The position numbers were made by a program, and so were the translations under genes. From Cordia subcordata (taxonomy: Eukaryota > Streptophyta > Magnoliopsida > Boraginales > Cordiaceae): a stretch of 64,000 nt of DNA. Shown piece by piece: positions 24,726 through 36,299 of the stretch. The notes below the pieces were generated by a model. It had not been told where the DNA came from, ran no database searches, and saw only the letters and a program-made list of their open reading frames with translations. Location of the stretch: assembly GCA_028554755.1 (NCBI GenBank), contig JAPTOF010000019.1:3668001-3732000 (forward strand), in the 5' to 3' direction. Positions within the stretch are counted from its first letter, which is position 1. Every line of letters begins with the position of its first letter.

Positions 24726-27700
24726 CTATTGTTGGTCCTGATCTTTGCGACTTCGCAGCAAAGGAACTTTTTCAGTCGCGACGGACTCCAAAACGCTGGC
24801 TTCGTTGTATTCGCCAGCCTCTTCCTTTGCTTTCCCCCACAAGACGGTGTAGAATCCGATGGCTATGATTGTTGCTCCAATGATGCTGCAGTAGGGAAAA
24901 AGAGAGTGAGAAAACGTCAGCGTTCTTTAAGGAAAGATTTGACATCCATGTATGTTCCTTGGTAGGATGTTCAAACATCTGATTAGTCGACAACTATCTC
25001 TCGGAAAAGAGTACCGCAGTTGCAGTAACGCAAGAATCATGGTTGTGACAGTCAAATTATAAAATGTACCTGCCAAGATAAAGAGGGTCACCAAGTAATA
25101 TGACCCCCATTGCAACTGCAATTGCAATTGACAGCGGTTTAAACATTGCAACATAGACGGGTCCCCTTATGCGTATTACCCACGTGTGAACTGCATTGTT
25201 CAAGAATGAACCGAAGAATCCCTGCACATGTAAATGTTCAGAACTGGAAAATCGAAAAGCATATGTCACATTTAGACGACAAATGACACAATAAAGTCAC
25301 TCACTTGGCATAAAATAGAGGCCAATGCTATGTAAGAACCGATTCTCCATTTGCTGGAGTCCGGTTCTATGATACATGTCACGATGGCAGCCATGATGCT
25401 CACACATAAATTGTAGAAGAACACAACAGGAAGTTCAGCTGGGTATTCTTTCATTATTTGGGCCTTACATAAAAACCAAGTGAGTTTAGCATTCCAGCTC
25501 AATAATACAATCGTTTCGGTAATATTAATAAGTGAATTTCTCAATGAACATTAAGAGATTGTTGAATATAGTCTCTGACCTGAACAATGTACCATACTGG
25601 AACCAGAATATATTCAGTTGTAAGGAATACGCTGCCGAGCACCCAATTCGATTGTGAAGAGTTGAGTTGTTGCCGTAATAGTGAAGATTCAGAGGGCATT
25701 GGCGATGGCATGATTCTTGGACCCTTATAAAGAGTGACTATAAATGCACCTGCTATTGATACAACAGTGCCCACTACTTTGGCTCGACTGCTTGAGCTTC
25801 TCAACTCTAGCTTTTCCATCCTAGAGAATGCACCAATTGAAGCTTATCAAAGGCCAAAAAAATGAGACGAAAAGGAATCAAAAAATTTTTTAAAAAATTA
25901 TTTCTTTGGTGTTCATAGGAAAATGATTTAGCAAAGGGATCATTTATAAAAGAAAAGTTGTGTAAAAAACAATTAAACATTCAAATTTTTACTAAATAAT
26001 TTTTTTTGGGTAGTTTTAATGCACTGTTTGTTATAGTCTTATTTTAAGATACTTATCTATTGAAATGAAAGTATATCTTATAAGATTTAAGAAATCTTAT
26101 CATGCATCTCATAAAAATTCAAAACAAAATTAGGGCTTTTTATCTTATAAGAAATAAGCAATGCGTCTTATCTTATTTTTTACAATTATAAAATGCATAG
26201 TGTATATAATAAGAAATCTTAAATCTTATAAGATTTTTCTAAATATCAATAGGATAAGCATTTTAAAATAAGATCATTCCAAACACACTAGTGCTCTGTT
26301 TGTTATAGTCTTATTTTAAGATACTTATCCTATTAAAATGAGGGTACATCTTATAAGATTTAAGAAATTTTATCATGCATTCTATGAAAATTTAAAACAA
26401 AACCATACTTTTTATCTTATAAGAAATAAGCAATCATTCCTATCTTATTTTTTACAACTATAGAATGCATGGTGCATATGATAAGATATCTTAAATCTTA
26501 TAAGATATCTCTAAATTTTAATAGGATAAGTATCTTAAAATAAGATCATTCCAAACACACTATAAGTCACTCGCTAACCTTACTCATTTGTTTCAAGTAA
26601 ATCACTCAATCTACTTATAAAGGAGAGCTTAAAAAGGAAAAAGAAAAAGAAAAAACAGTTGAGAGTTAAGCATTTAAGTCTTTTCAAGGCCCAAATGACG
26701 TAATTGGATTTTCACCTGTTGACTATGAATTGATCGGAATGATTTAATTTTAATTAATACAAAGTTAATATGCCATTTAAAACGAAAAACGAAAGTTATT
26801 TAATTTTCGTACATGTTGAAGGGTATTGCGTGATTTAGCAAATAGAACTGTTAAATAAGTTCTGCGTTACTGATCTGATGACATGTTTCTTGCGAAAAAT
26901 TAGAACAGTGAAACTGCATTGACGAAGATTATTGCTTTTGTTAATTACTTCTGAAATTTTCGATCATTTTTCTTTGGCTTTGTTTATTTTTAAATGTTGC
27001 TTATAAGAAAAAAAGTGCTTTTAAACTAGTGATAAATAAACATAGATGTGTTAAATAATATGTACATATAAACTGCGAATATGTTTGATAAATAAGTATT
27101 AATAAGTAGCAATAGTAATTAAAATGACTAAAAAGGACATTAACTTATAAGTTGCTTCTCATTTTAAAGGACAAATAAGCCTTTTTACTCAATTTGACCA
27201 TTAACTTATAAGCATCCCAAAAAATAGTTGCTCCCCATTTGTTTTTTTTTTTTTCCAACTCATAAGACAAATTGCTTATAAACTGATTTTTCAAACATGT
27301 TAATTTTTATTTTTAGCTTATAAACTGGTCGGTGACCAGCTTATATGTAAAGCCAAACACCCTCTTTGACTTTGGAGTCTAACGTTTAAACAAAAAAAAG
27401 AAAGGGGAGAGAGAGAGAGACAATGTAGCTGCGGCGCATGGGTTTTCCATCACCCGTTTCCGGCTCAGGTTAAGTCCAAAGGCTAAATTCGGCCCGAATT
27501 ACACTTCCTTTTATAGGGTCTGTTTGGATTAGTTTTTTTTTAAAGAAAAAGTATTTTTTTTTAAAGTTACGCTAAATTTGTAATAACTATATAATTTGAT
27601 TTCTAAAAAATCTGAAATTCTGAAAAAAAAAACTCAAATACAACTTTTTTCAGAAACCAAAATTTTCAACTTATCAAAAAAAGCTATTTTTCAAAAACTG

Positions 27701-29271
27701 TAAAAAAATCACTTTTAAAAAAAGCCAATCCAAACGAGCCCATAATAAGGAATTTGACGCGGGCATAATCATGTTAAAGCTCTATTTGAGATAATTGTGA
27801 AATTTTATCTCTAGAGTTTTTAGTAATAAAATTTTGGATAAAAATATTTTTTTTGACATAATTGTAAGATTTTAACTGTAAAACTTTTAGTAGTTAAATT
27901 TAGATAAAAAAATTTTTAAAATAAAAGTTGTTAATTGTTTGGCGAAATATTTTAGTAGTTCAAATTTAAGTTATTTCCCGGGCGATATTGAATTTTAAAA
28001 AATATAAAATAATGATTTTAAAAAAAAAGAAAATAATTTTTGATATTATATAAAAATAATTTCTCAAAAACCTTTATTTAAAAACTCCAACTTAGAACTT
28101 CTCTCTTTCAACTTTTTTTTAATTTTGACTTTTATATAAAAACTATTTTGAAGATGAGTCAAACATGTCAAATTTAACTTTTGAACTATAAAATACCACT
28201 TTTAATACCATTTTTGAGTGTTTAAAAATTGGGCGAATCAGATTTTAAACTATTCCAAAACTGTAGATCTGTTAATATAACGATTAATTGCAAAAGCCCC
28301 CAAAAATTTAAACTTGATAAAGAGTCTAGTTACGTAAATTCGGAGTTAATAGTTGTTATTACAAAATTCAAGTTAGACTTTGACCGGGGGGAGAAAGAAA
28401 CAGAAACTTGGACCACCAGCACACGCAAACTGAAAAAAAAAAAAAAAAGGAGGAAAGAAAGAAAAGAAAAATGCGAATTATGCCAAAAAGAAAATGCCAA
28501 TTATGCCACAAAAAAAAGAAAGAAAGAAAAAAAGAAAGAAAGAAAGAAAGAAAAAGGAAAAAAATGCGAATTATGCCACAAAAAAAAAAAGAAAGAAAGA
28601 AAAAGGAAAAAATGTGAATTATGCCCAAAAAAAAAAAAAAGAACCTGAAAATGATGGCCAGGATGAAGGTAAAAGCTGGCACAAGGTTGCTGATGGCCGA
28701 AGCAAGCGTCGGCGAACTATAATTGATGCCCGTAAATCCGATCATCTGCGACGCACACCTACGATCATCACAAACCAATCAGTCAACACACAATTTGCTC
28801 CATCAAGTAATACTTTTTCAAGATGAAAGCATCAAACTCAGATGATGAATTATATTCCGACCCAATCAACCCCAGCAGAAAAATCTTGATCATGATGGAC
28901 CAGCTCATTTGTGGAAGCACTCTTGATCTGCAACAATTCCACCAAATAATCACTTAAGAAAATGAAGAAAAAATGTGTTATATGCTCATCTGAAATCTTA
29001 AATTCATACATATACATATATATATATATACATATAAAAATAAAATTAATTGTATGCTTTATATAATTTTATAAAACCTGGAGGAGACGAATGGCGAGGG
29101 GAGGAGGACTAAGGCAGCAACACCATAGGCGTAAACAACGAAGACATGGTAGCTCATGCCCTGAAGGGTGGCAGCTTTGAACAAGGTGTTGAGGCCTACG
29201 TTGGCGCACTCCATCACCACCATGGCCGAGAATGGTAGCACATCTTTGTAAAAGTAGCTTCCTGCTGCCAT
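24726..29271 (-). CDS. WAT1-related EamA/DMT transporter, copy B
   Basis: Same family and gene structure as copy A. Exons: 29078-29271, 28862-28927, 28645-28758, 25580-25820, 25305-25463, 25070-25221 and 24726-24885, giving 361 residues. Exons 2, 3, 5 and 6 have exactly the lengths of copy A (66, 114, 159, 152), and all phases agree. Signatures: [65 protein letters not shown] and [12 protein letters not shown]. The start at 29271 ([10 protein letters not shown]) is the first ATG in this frame; bases 29296-29298 read TTG, not ATG. Intron 3 is 2.8 kb and holds twin MITEs, another MITE and a purine minisatellite. The C-terminal tail differs from copy A, and transport substrate is unknown. Intact. 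Confidence 0.92.
26020..26288. mobile_element. MITE, first of a tandem pair (intron 3 of WAT1 copy B)
   Basis: Left end GCACTGTTTGTTATAG, followed by CTTATTTTAAGATACTTATC. The right end carries the inverse, ATAAGATCATTCCAAACACAC. The ends run into TA dinucleotides. Length is about 269 bp. Confidence 0.65.
26291..26560. mobile_element. MITE, second of the tandem pair
   Basis: Starts GTGCTCTGTTTGTTATAG two bases after the first copy ends. It keeps the same terminal repeat (CTTATTTTAAGATACTTATCC in inverted orientation at the end) and is 270 bp long. It is flanked by TA on each side. The two copies are near-identical in the termini and similar inside. Confidence 0.7.
27516..27741. mobile_element. 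226-bp MITE (intron 3 of WAT1 copy B)
   Basis: Ends GGGTCTGTTTGGATTAG and, inverted, GGGCTCGTTTGGATTGG, flanked by ATA at 27513-27515 and 27742-27744. The interior is A/T homopolymer-rich. Confidence 0.6.
28431..28641. repeat. Polypurine minisatellite beside a donor site
   Basis: About four imperfect units, each with AAAATGCGAATTATGCC (or a variant) followed by AAAGAAAGAAAG tracts. On the coding strand of WAT1 copy B it is a long polypyrimidine tract starting a few bases after the exon 3 donor at 28644. It generates Lys-rich phantom reading frames on the plus strand. Confidence 0.9.
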
Positions 29272-29323
29272 TTCCTTTCCTACCTTGACACAAGCCAAAT
29301 GCGCCCCTCATCGTTTTTGCCAA

Positions 29324-29332
29324 CTATATATA
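29324..29332 (-). promoter_or_regulatory. TATA box of WAT1 copy B
   Basis: CTATATATA-type motif on the minus strand, 53 bases above the chosen start. Transcription is expected near 29300, which would leave out an out-of-frame upstream ATG at 29309-29311. Confidence 0.45.
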
Positions 29333-29462
29333 CATATACTTACGTATATAATTATTCCACACTTTGGAAAAATAAATTTAATTCCTTTCTTTTAACTACA
29401 CGTACTGTAAACTGATGTAGGTGTCAAAAAAACATGTGATGGCATGATAAGTGCTGCACTTA

Positions 29463-29930
29463 GAGGGCGTTTGGATTGGCTTATAAAAAAATTACTTAAA
29501 TCACTTCTAGTTTTAAGTGTTTTTTTTATTGTCAACTTTAAATATTTATGTATTTGAATAAAAGTTATAGTTATAAAAATAAGTATTTACATATTTGATT
29601 AAAGTGGGTTAAAAAGTAAGTTATATAGTTAAAATAACTATTAAAGGTATTAAAATATAATTTAAAAAGATAAGTATAATATAAAAGAGAAAAAATATTT
29701 TAGTAATAAAAATAAAAATATAAGGATAAGATAGTAAATGATTTGGTTAAACTTATTTTTTTTAACGTACTTAAAGTCATAAAAAGTAAAAGTTGGAATT
29801 GGGGAGTTTTTTATTTTCTACTTAAAGCTATTTAAAAAAAACACATTTTTAATTAAAATAAACACTTTTATTAACTTAAATTAGATTTTAAGTAAATTTG
29901 ACAAAAAAAAAAGTCAAATCAAACACCCTC
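29463..29930. mobile_element. Tourist-like MITE, 468 bp, copy 1
   Basis: Ends GAGGGCGTTTGGATTGGCTT and CAAACACCCTC, flanked by TTA at 29460-29462 and 29931-29933. It has the same length and layout as the copy at 54790-55257. PIF/Harbinger-derived by target duplication; non-coding. Confidence 0.8.
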
Positions 29931-30650
29931 TTAGACGTGGATGCGAGATCATTAATCATTTAGGCCAAATAAAAAATTAGATTTCTTTAAAAAAAAATTT
30001 AATTCAAACGGACCTCTTTCTCCTTTTTTCTTTTTCGTGTCATGTGTTATTGGGCATGGGGCAAAATAAATTTAATTCCTTTCTTTAACTACACGTACTG
30101 TAACATGATATAGGTGTCAAATCACACAATTGATGCGAGATCATTTATCATTTAGGCCAAATAAAAAATTAGATTTCTTTAATAAAAAATTAATTCAAAT
30201 TTGAATTCTTTTTCCTTTTTTCTTTTCCGTGTTATGTGTGATTGGGCATGGCGCAATCGGAATGGTTCGCTCGATTGCATTTGTAATGTTACATGATTGG
30301 TGTGAATAAGACAAGTGAAGGTGGGGTGCGTGGCACTATTTTTTGTGATAAGAGTGTGGTGGTTTGACAAGACGAGAAATATTGGCCCCGTGTTTGCTTT
30401 ATTGTCTCACGTAACCTGAGCAGACGCACCAGGCCAATCATACTGGAAGAAAAAGGAAAACGGAAATGACTCATTTCTCAACTGCAACAAATAGGCACCC
30501 TAACATCAGATTGAGACTTGGCAAGAGCATCGGTCTGCGAGAGACGAAAGCGAATCTATCATAAAATAAATGAAATTCAATTATCATAATTTGTTAATAT
30601 CAGTATAATAAAAATATGAATAACTCATAAGCGTTTAATACTGGTTATAG

Positions 30651-31650
30651 TGTTATGAACGAAACACGAGTGACGTGGATAAAGATGTTCTCCCCACGTC
30701 AGTAGTGGTTTGGATAACCTCATAGGTAAGTTGGATGGGATGGAGGTGCACGCGTTAGCAAAGGATCAACCTTTTCCCGCGTGTTAGACGCGTAAGCCTC
30801 TTTTTTTCCAGGTTGGTAGAAGGATAAGCCTTTTTTTCCTGGTCGATTGATGCGTAAGTTTTTTCCTGCAAAGCAAAGACGGAGTGGGACTTTCCCCCCG
30901 TTGTATCTCCGACAGTCAAGTTAGTTATTAACATTCGTGGATTTGTGAACACATGTACAAATGCGCTATGAACTTGCACATGATGAATAGGGAGAATTCT
31001 GGTCTTTACTTACTTTGCTTGAGTTATGACTTGGTATTTATAGACATGGTGGCTTAATACTTGAAATTTACCTCAAGTGGGATGCTGATTGGACCTGCCT
31101 TGTTAGTTGACGTAGCATGCATTGTTATTTTGGGGAAGAAGGCACGTGTCCCTCGGGGGGTTTTGCTCAGGCGTGCCCTAGGTGCGTGGGTAAGCTTCCT
31201 GTTGTCTCTTAGCGTACGCGTGATTTCAGGGTCCTTCTCCATGCACATCTACGCGTCGTTTGAATGCTTGTACCTTTAAACATCATCTTATCTTGAATAT
31301 GCGAAGGGGCTTACTCGTTGCGCGAGAGTAAGCTTGTAGTTTTGAAGGAGGGCGAATCCATACGCCAAGGGTCCACCGGGTACTAGCTTGGGGCAATCCA
31401 TGGGGCGGACCCGTGCACCAGGGGTCCGCCGGCTGTGCCATCCAATCCCACAAGCCACGTGCCGTCGTCTTATCGATCCGAGTGGCGTGCCCATATCAAC
31501 AGGTTTTATTAAATTTTGCTCGACATCGCTTCTCTGTTTAATTGTTTGGGTGGCTCTTTTGCGCATTCGAAGGATCTCGTTTAGCGAAGTTGCCCGAATA
31601 GTGTTTACCAAATTTGACTTTTTGGGTAACGCGAGAGATGATGTTTAAGA
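30651..31650. other. GC-richer block, possibly an LTR remnant
   Basis: Base composition is clearly richer in G and C than its surroundings (for example GGGGCGGACCCGTGCACC near 31400). A TATA-like TATTTATAG lies near 31036. This is the look of a retrotransposon LTR, and a stretch on the minus strand near 31320-31370 resembles translated LTR sequence I have seen in plants. I could not find a matching TG...CA boundary pair with a 5-bp duplication, nor any gag or pol coding sequence. Confidence 0.3.
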
Positions 31651-32017
31651 ATCCCGTCTAAGTTACTTATTTGCCCTTTTATTAAATAATTACCTAGCAC
31701 ATGACAAGCCTGAAAATCTGGTTTGATGAGGAAGGAGATAAAATGATCAAAAGGAAAAAGCAACGAAATAAGCCGTTCTTTTGATTATTAAAATTGATAT
31801 TTTGTATCATTTATTCAAGTTGTATGAAGAAAATGACATGTAATGCCAAGCATATAATTTCTGATTTTTGAGCTTTCACTAAAGCCAACAAGTTGTGCAA
31901 TCATGGCGTCTCTCTTCAACTCTTCTGTTTTTGGTTCCGATTTAGCATGTGCTGGTTTATTAACGTCTGCAAAAGATTACATGATGATAACACATCGTTA
32001 TCAGAGGAGTAAGAGCT

Positions 32018-34102
32018 TCAACTCTTCGCTGGGTTGGCTAAGAATGGCGTTGTCTTGTTTGATGGATCTGACTCGGTGATAATTTCCTCGAGGACGGTCG
32101 TCTCTTCCGCTTGTCCCCATATCACAGTATAAAATCCAATCGCAATTACAACTCCCCCTAAAACACTGCTCAAAACAAGAATCGGCACATATATTACGAG
32201 AACTCACAACAAGAAGATGTTTGATCGTGCTCATTTGGGTAAATTAGTACCCAAAATCAAAAGTTGGTTTTTTTTTTTTAAAAAAAAAACTTTTCTAAAA
32301 TGATTCTAAATATCCAAATAAGCACGAAGTGTCTGGGTAGTACACACCTGCCTAGATAGAGTGCATCTCCGAGAAATATCATCCCCATGATTACAGCGAT
32401 GATCATTCCCAGGGGCTTGAACATGGCCACAAAAAGTGGACCTTTTCTTTCCAAACACCAAGTTATCATGTTACTGCGGATAACTGTTCCAAACACTGCC
32501 TGAATCATGGAAACGGCTCACTAGTATCACTACAGATATTATATGTACTTATACCAAAAAAAAGAAAGAAAAGATATTATATGATCTATTTAGATTCTTT
32601 TTTCTTTTCCAAAATAAATGATTGAGACCTCTCACAGTGAAGATACCAAACATTAAAAAATTAGTCAATCAAAATATATTTTATAGTCAATACTATGTTT
32701 TTCCAGTGTAACCAATCAAACATCGAAAAATAATCTCTTTTTTAAAAGAAAATATTTCTTCCTGAAAAATTTTCTCATTACAAGTATTTTCAATCAAATA
32801 AGCATAGCCTGAGAGAGAATCCGATTCCATAGATTTAGTACCGAATAAACGACTGCTATCATTCCAATGCCGGGCAGCAGTAGCCAAGCATCCGGTGATC
32901 TCTCCCCCAAAATGAGTGTGAAAATTGCACTCTGAATGCTACCAAACAAACAACTAAAGAAGACTACCGTTGTTCTTTCAGGATACTCCTTTATGGTCGC
33001 CGTCTGTAAAATTTAAAAAAAAAAAAAAAAAACACAGATAACTTCATTTAAGACCTCCCTCTAAACCAGAGAAAAAAAAAAACAACAACAAACCAACAAA
33101 TAAATAATTTAAATCAATTACAGCAATCTAAACAAGTTGGCAAATGGTGATTTGATTAATCAATTATAGTTGATTACGTCACTGCACGAAAATATACCTG
33201 AAGAATATTCCATCCGGAAGACAAAATACAACTGATGGCAATAGCGAGTCCTCCAAGAACCCAGTTGGATGGTTGAGCCAGAAGCTTGTTAGTTGAACTG
33301 TTGGCTGCCGACGGAGCTGAAAACACGGTTGGGCCTCTATACAAAGTCATGATGAATGCCCCAGTCACTGCTACAATCGTTCCCATGGATTTCGCTTGAC
33401 TACTTGATTTCCTTAAATCTAAGCTCTCCATCCTAAAAAAAATTTCCAAATTTATTAGATTTACTTAACTATTTGGACGAGATTGGTTAAAGATTTTGGC
33501 TTTACGAACCTGAAAATGATGGCCAACAAAAAAGTAAACGCTGGTATCAGGTTACCCAAAGCAGCAGCCAGCGTTGGTGAGCTGAGATTGATGCCTGCGT
33601 AGGCTAAAACCTGCAGCAAACAAATCCTGCAGCAGGCTTAACCCATTTCAATACGTTCGTTATATGCTTATCTGAGATCTTAAACCTGATGAAATCTTAG
33701 TTAGTGTTACCCGATCAGGCCAAGGAGAAAGAATCTAAACATGAGAGAGGAAGTGGGAGGAGGCGAAACGCTTCTGGAAAATGAAGACCAAATGTTAGAT
33801 GCGCGCCCAAAGATCTGAGATTTCAGATAAGATCCTTAATCGCACGCTTTTCAGAATTAAGATTTCAGAAAAGTGTATATCAAATACAGCATAAATCTAA
33901 CAAACCTGTGTTTGTGGATGAGGCAATATGGGAGGAGCAAAAGGGTGCCAAGAGCATTGTAGTAGACTACATAAACGAAGTTGCTCATCCCAGCATTCAT
34001 GGCTGCTTTGCCTATGGTCACCATTCCTATCTCACAGCACTCCACCATCACCATTCCCAAAAATGGCAACACATCCCTCGCAACACCCCGCATTTCTATC
34101 AT
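32018..34102 (-). CDS. WAT1-related EamA/DMT transporter, copy C (divergent)
   Basis: Third member of the tandem array. Exons: 33906-34102, 33711-33773, 33510-33626, 33198-33432, 32842-33003, 32348-32499 and 32018-32165, giving 357 residues. Intron positions and phases match copies A and B, and exon 6 is again 152 bases. Signatures: MVMVECCEIGMVTIGKAAM in exon 1, YAGINLSSPTLAAALGNL in exon 3, PSNWVLGG, TIKEYPERTTVVFF, GPLFVAMFKPLGMIIAV and [12 protein letters not shown]. The exon 3 start needs the upstream of two nearby CAG acceptors (33627), because the nearer one gives an immediate stop. Start at MIEM (34102); a second Met is three codons on. Introns are short (under 350 bases except intron 5) and free of transposons, unlike A and B. 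Substrate unknown. Confidence 0.9.
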
Positions 34103-34376
34103 CTCCTTCCTTATCTCTTTCTTTCTTTCTTATAGCCTGTGCAGCACCACTTTGTTTGTTCGGACTTATTGGATTTGCAAATACATTTATTAATAAACTC
34201 GAAAACCAGTTAGAAAGATTGTTCCGTCCAAAAATTAATTTACTACTTTGGATGATGCAACATGTTTTTTGTCTTGTTACTTTTCTTACTTTTTGAGAAT
34301 ATCTTAAGGAAGGAAATTCCTGGGTTTTTGCTTCTGACTTTGAACAGAGCCAACCAAAGTGTAAAGTCCAGACCAC

Positions 34377-36204
34377 ATGCAGCTAATAGAGTTACAGAGT
34401 TGGACGGGAAAAAAATTAACGAATGGTGAATGCGTCAATCGCCATCATCTGCCGTCTTTTTAACTATTTGCTGTACCCTAAATTTCGGTGGAAATTCAAT
34501 GTGTTGTTTATATAAATAAATTTATTTGCAATAAGCTAAATAAAAGTTATATTTTAGGGTCTGTAAGTTTATTAGTCAACCAGATATATATATTTTTTTC
34601 TTTTTTTTTTGTTTACAGACCATCAGTTATTTCTTTCCATTTCGTCAATTCAAGAAGAACCAAAAAAAAAAAAAATTGCTTGTAACTAGAAAACCAATAT
34701 GAGAAGAAACAAAATTCTTATCTAGAAAACCAATGGTGAATTGTTCGCCTCACAAGCTTGACTATGCTCATTCAAGCCAAATTGCAATATAATTAATTAC
34801 TCGACATGTAAGTACAATATCTTAACGTTGATATGAAATATAAGAAACTCTTCAAGAAAAAACTGTAGAAAACTATTTTCTGTTTTTTAACTCTAGTGTT
34901 TTAAAAAAAAGAATTAGACTTCACATTTTTCGTAGAGAATTTAAAAAATGCATCTACCAATTGAAAATAGAATACAAATTTCTCTTTTACAAAAATAGAA
35001 AACTTGTTTATTCGTTAATATTTAAACTTGTTTCTTTGTTATTTTTCAAATTAAAAATATATTGAAGGTTGCCTAATTTATCTATTGCCATCATTAAGTT
35101 AATTATTACTCTCTTTTTTCATCTTATTATTAACTATAAATAGTTAGAAACCATATGTGAGATGCGTAAGTGTTAAAAATAAGGTGTTAGCTGATTATGT
35201 TACATTAAATTAAAGAATTAATTATATATTGAACAAGTGTTAGGTGAAGTTAAAAAGAAAAAACAAGTAAGAAAAAAATAAGACAAAAAAAAAAAGAGAA
35301 TTGAACTAAGGATAACTAAACTTGAATTTCAGATTTTTAGGTGTATTTTCTAAGTGGAGAATTGTTAGAAAACATTTCATTTTATTGAAGGAAACTGTAG
35401 AAAGTTATTTTCCACAACTCTTCTTTAATTTAAAAAACTTGAAAAACTAATTTTCAATTTTCAATTTGAAAATTTTTGGTTAGTGAAGTTTTTTGTCAAA
35501 ATTTTTTCTAAAAAACCGTTATAGTTTTACATGGCCTAGAAGTACAAGAAAGAAAACTTACCATCCTAAATAAATTATCTAAGGATACAAAAAGTTACCA
35601 AAATAATAAGAAAACTAACATTCAATTAAAAAAAATAAAAACAATGAATTTCGAAGTAATATATAAAAGAAGCTGTACTTCTTTAAAAGAAATCAATGAA
35701 AGCAGTGAATCGTATTAATAAACATCAGCCAATACCACCAAAAAGAAAATCTCAAAAAAGTAATTACATTTCCAATCTAATGGAAAACACCTATCCTATA
35801 TGTGGAAATCTTTTCCATCAATTGTATTGATATCAGTTTACGAAAAAGATTTATAATTTTTAAACAAAAATTTATAGGTCAAAAACAAAAATCTATAAGT
35901 AAATATTTTTATTTTGAGCATATAAATTTTTATTCGTAACCTATTAATTTTTGTTCAAAAACTATGATTTTTTTTTTTTAAACTGACGTTAATCCCAACC
36001 GATGGAAGAGTTTTTTCTTATATGTCCTGACAACTCAATTTGTTGTAGGATGGCTTGTCTACTAACAAGCAAAAACCTATAGGGTTGGAAAGCAAATAAG
36101 TTTTAAAAGAAGGGTGAAAAAAAACATAAGTACTAGTAACGGGTCGAAATTGTAAAATCTAAAAGGGGCAAATGAAACACCGCCCTAAGGCGTCGACGTG
36201 CTCG
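34377..36204. other. Intergenic AT-rich DNA
   Basis: Divergent spacer between WAT1 copy C (minus) and the HIG1-domain gene (plus). It should hold both promoters. No reading frame of note and no clear element boundary seen. Confidence 0.5.
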
Positions 36205-36212
36205 TTTTATAG
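36205..36212 (+). promoter_or_regulatory. TATA-like box of the HIG1-domain gene
   Basis: TTTTATAG lies 95 bases before the start codon, after a GC-richer GGCGTCGACGTG segment. Confidence 0.35.
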
Positions 36213-36299
36213 CTATTCATTATTCAAGAGCCGGAGGCACAAATTTCTCAAAAACGCAGCAACAAGGTTAGAATCACACGTAGTGATTGTAAAGAGTGG

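Noticed and set aside
28229..28826. Lys-rich plus-strand reading frames
   Set aside because: They translate the polypurine minisatellite and the antisense of WAT1 copy B exon 3.
29309..29323. Upstream out-of-frame ATG of WAT1 copy B (on the minus strand at 29311)
   Set aside because: It lies only about 13 bases below the TATA box, so the transcript probably starts after it.
31288..31648. Reading frames in the GC-rich island
   Set aside because: Overlapping on both strands, no known domain; more likely LTR sequence than a gene.
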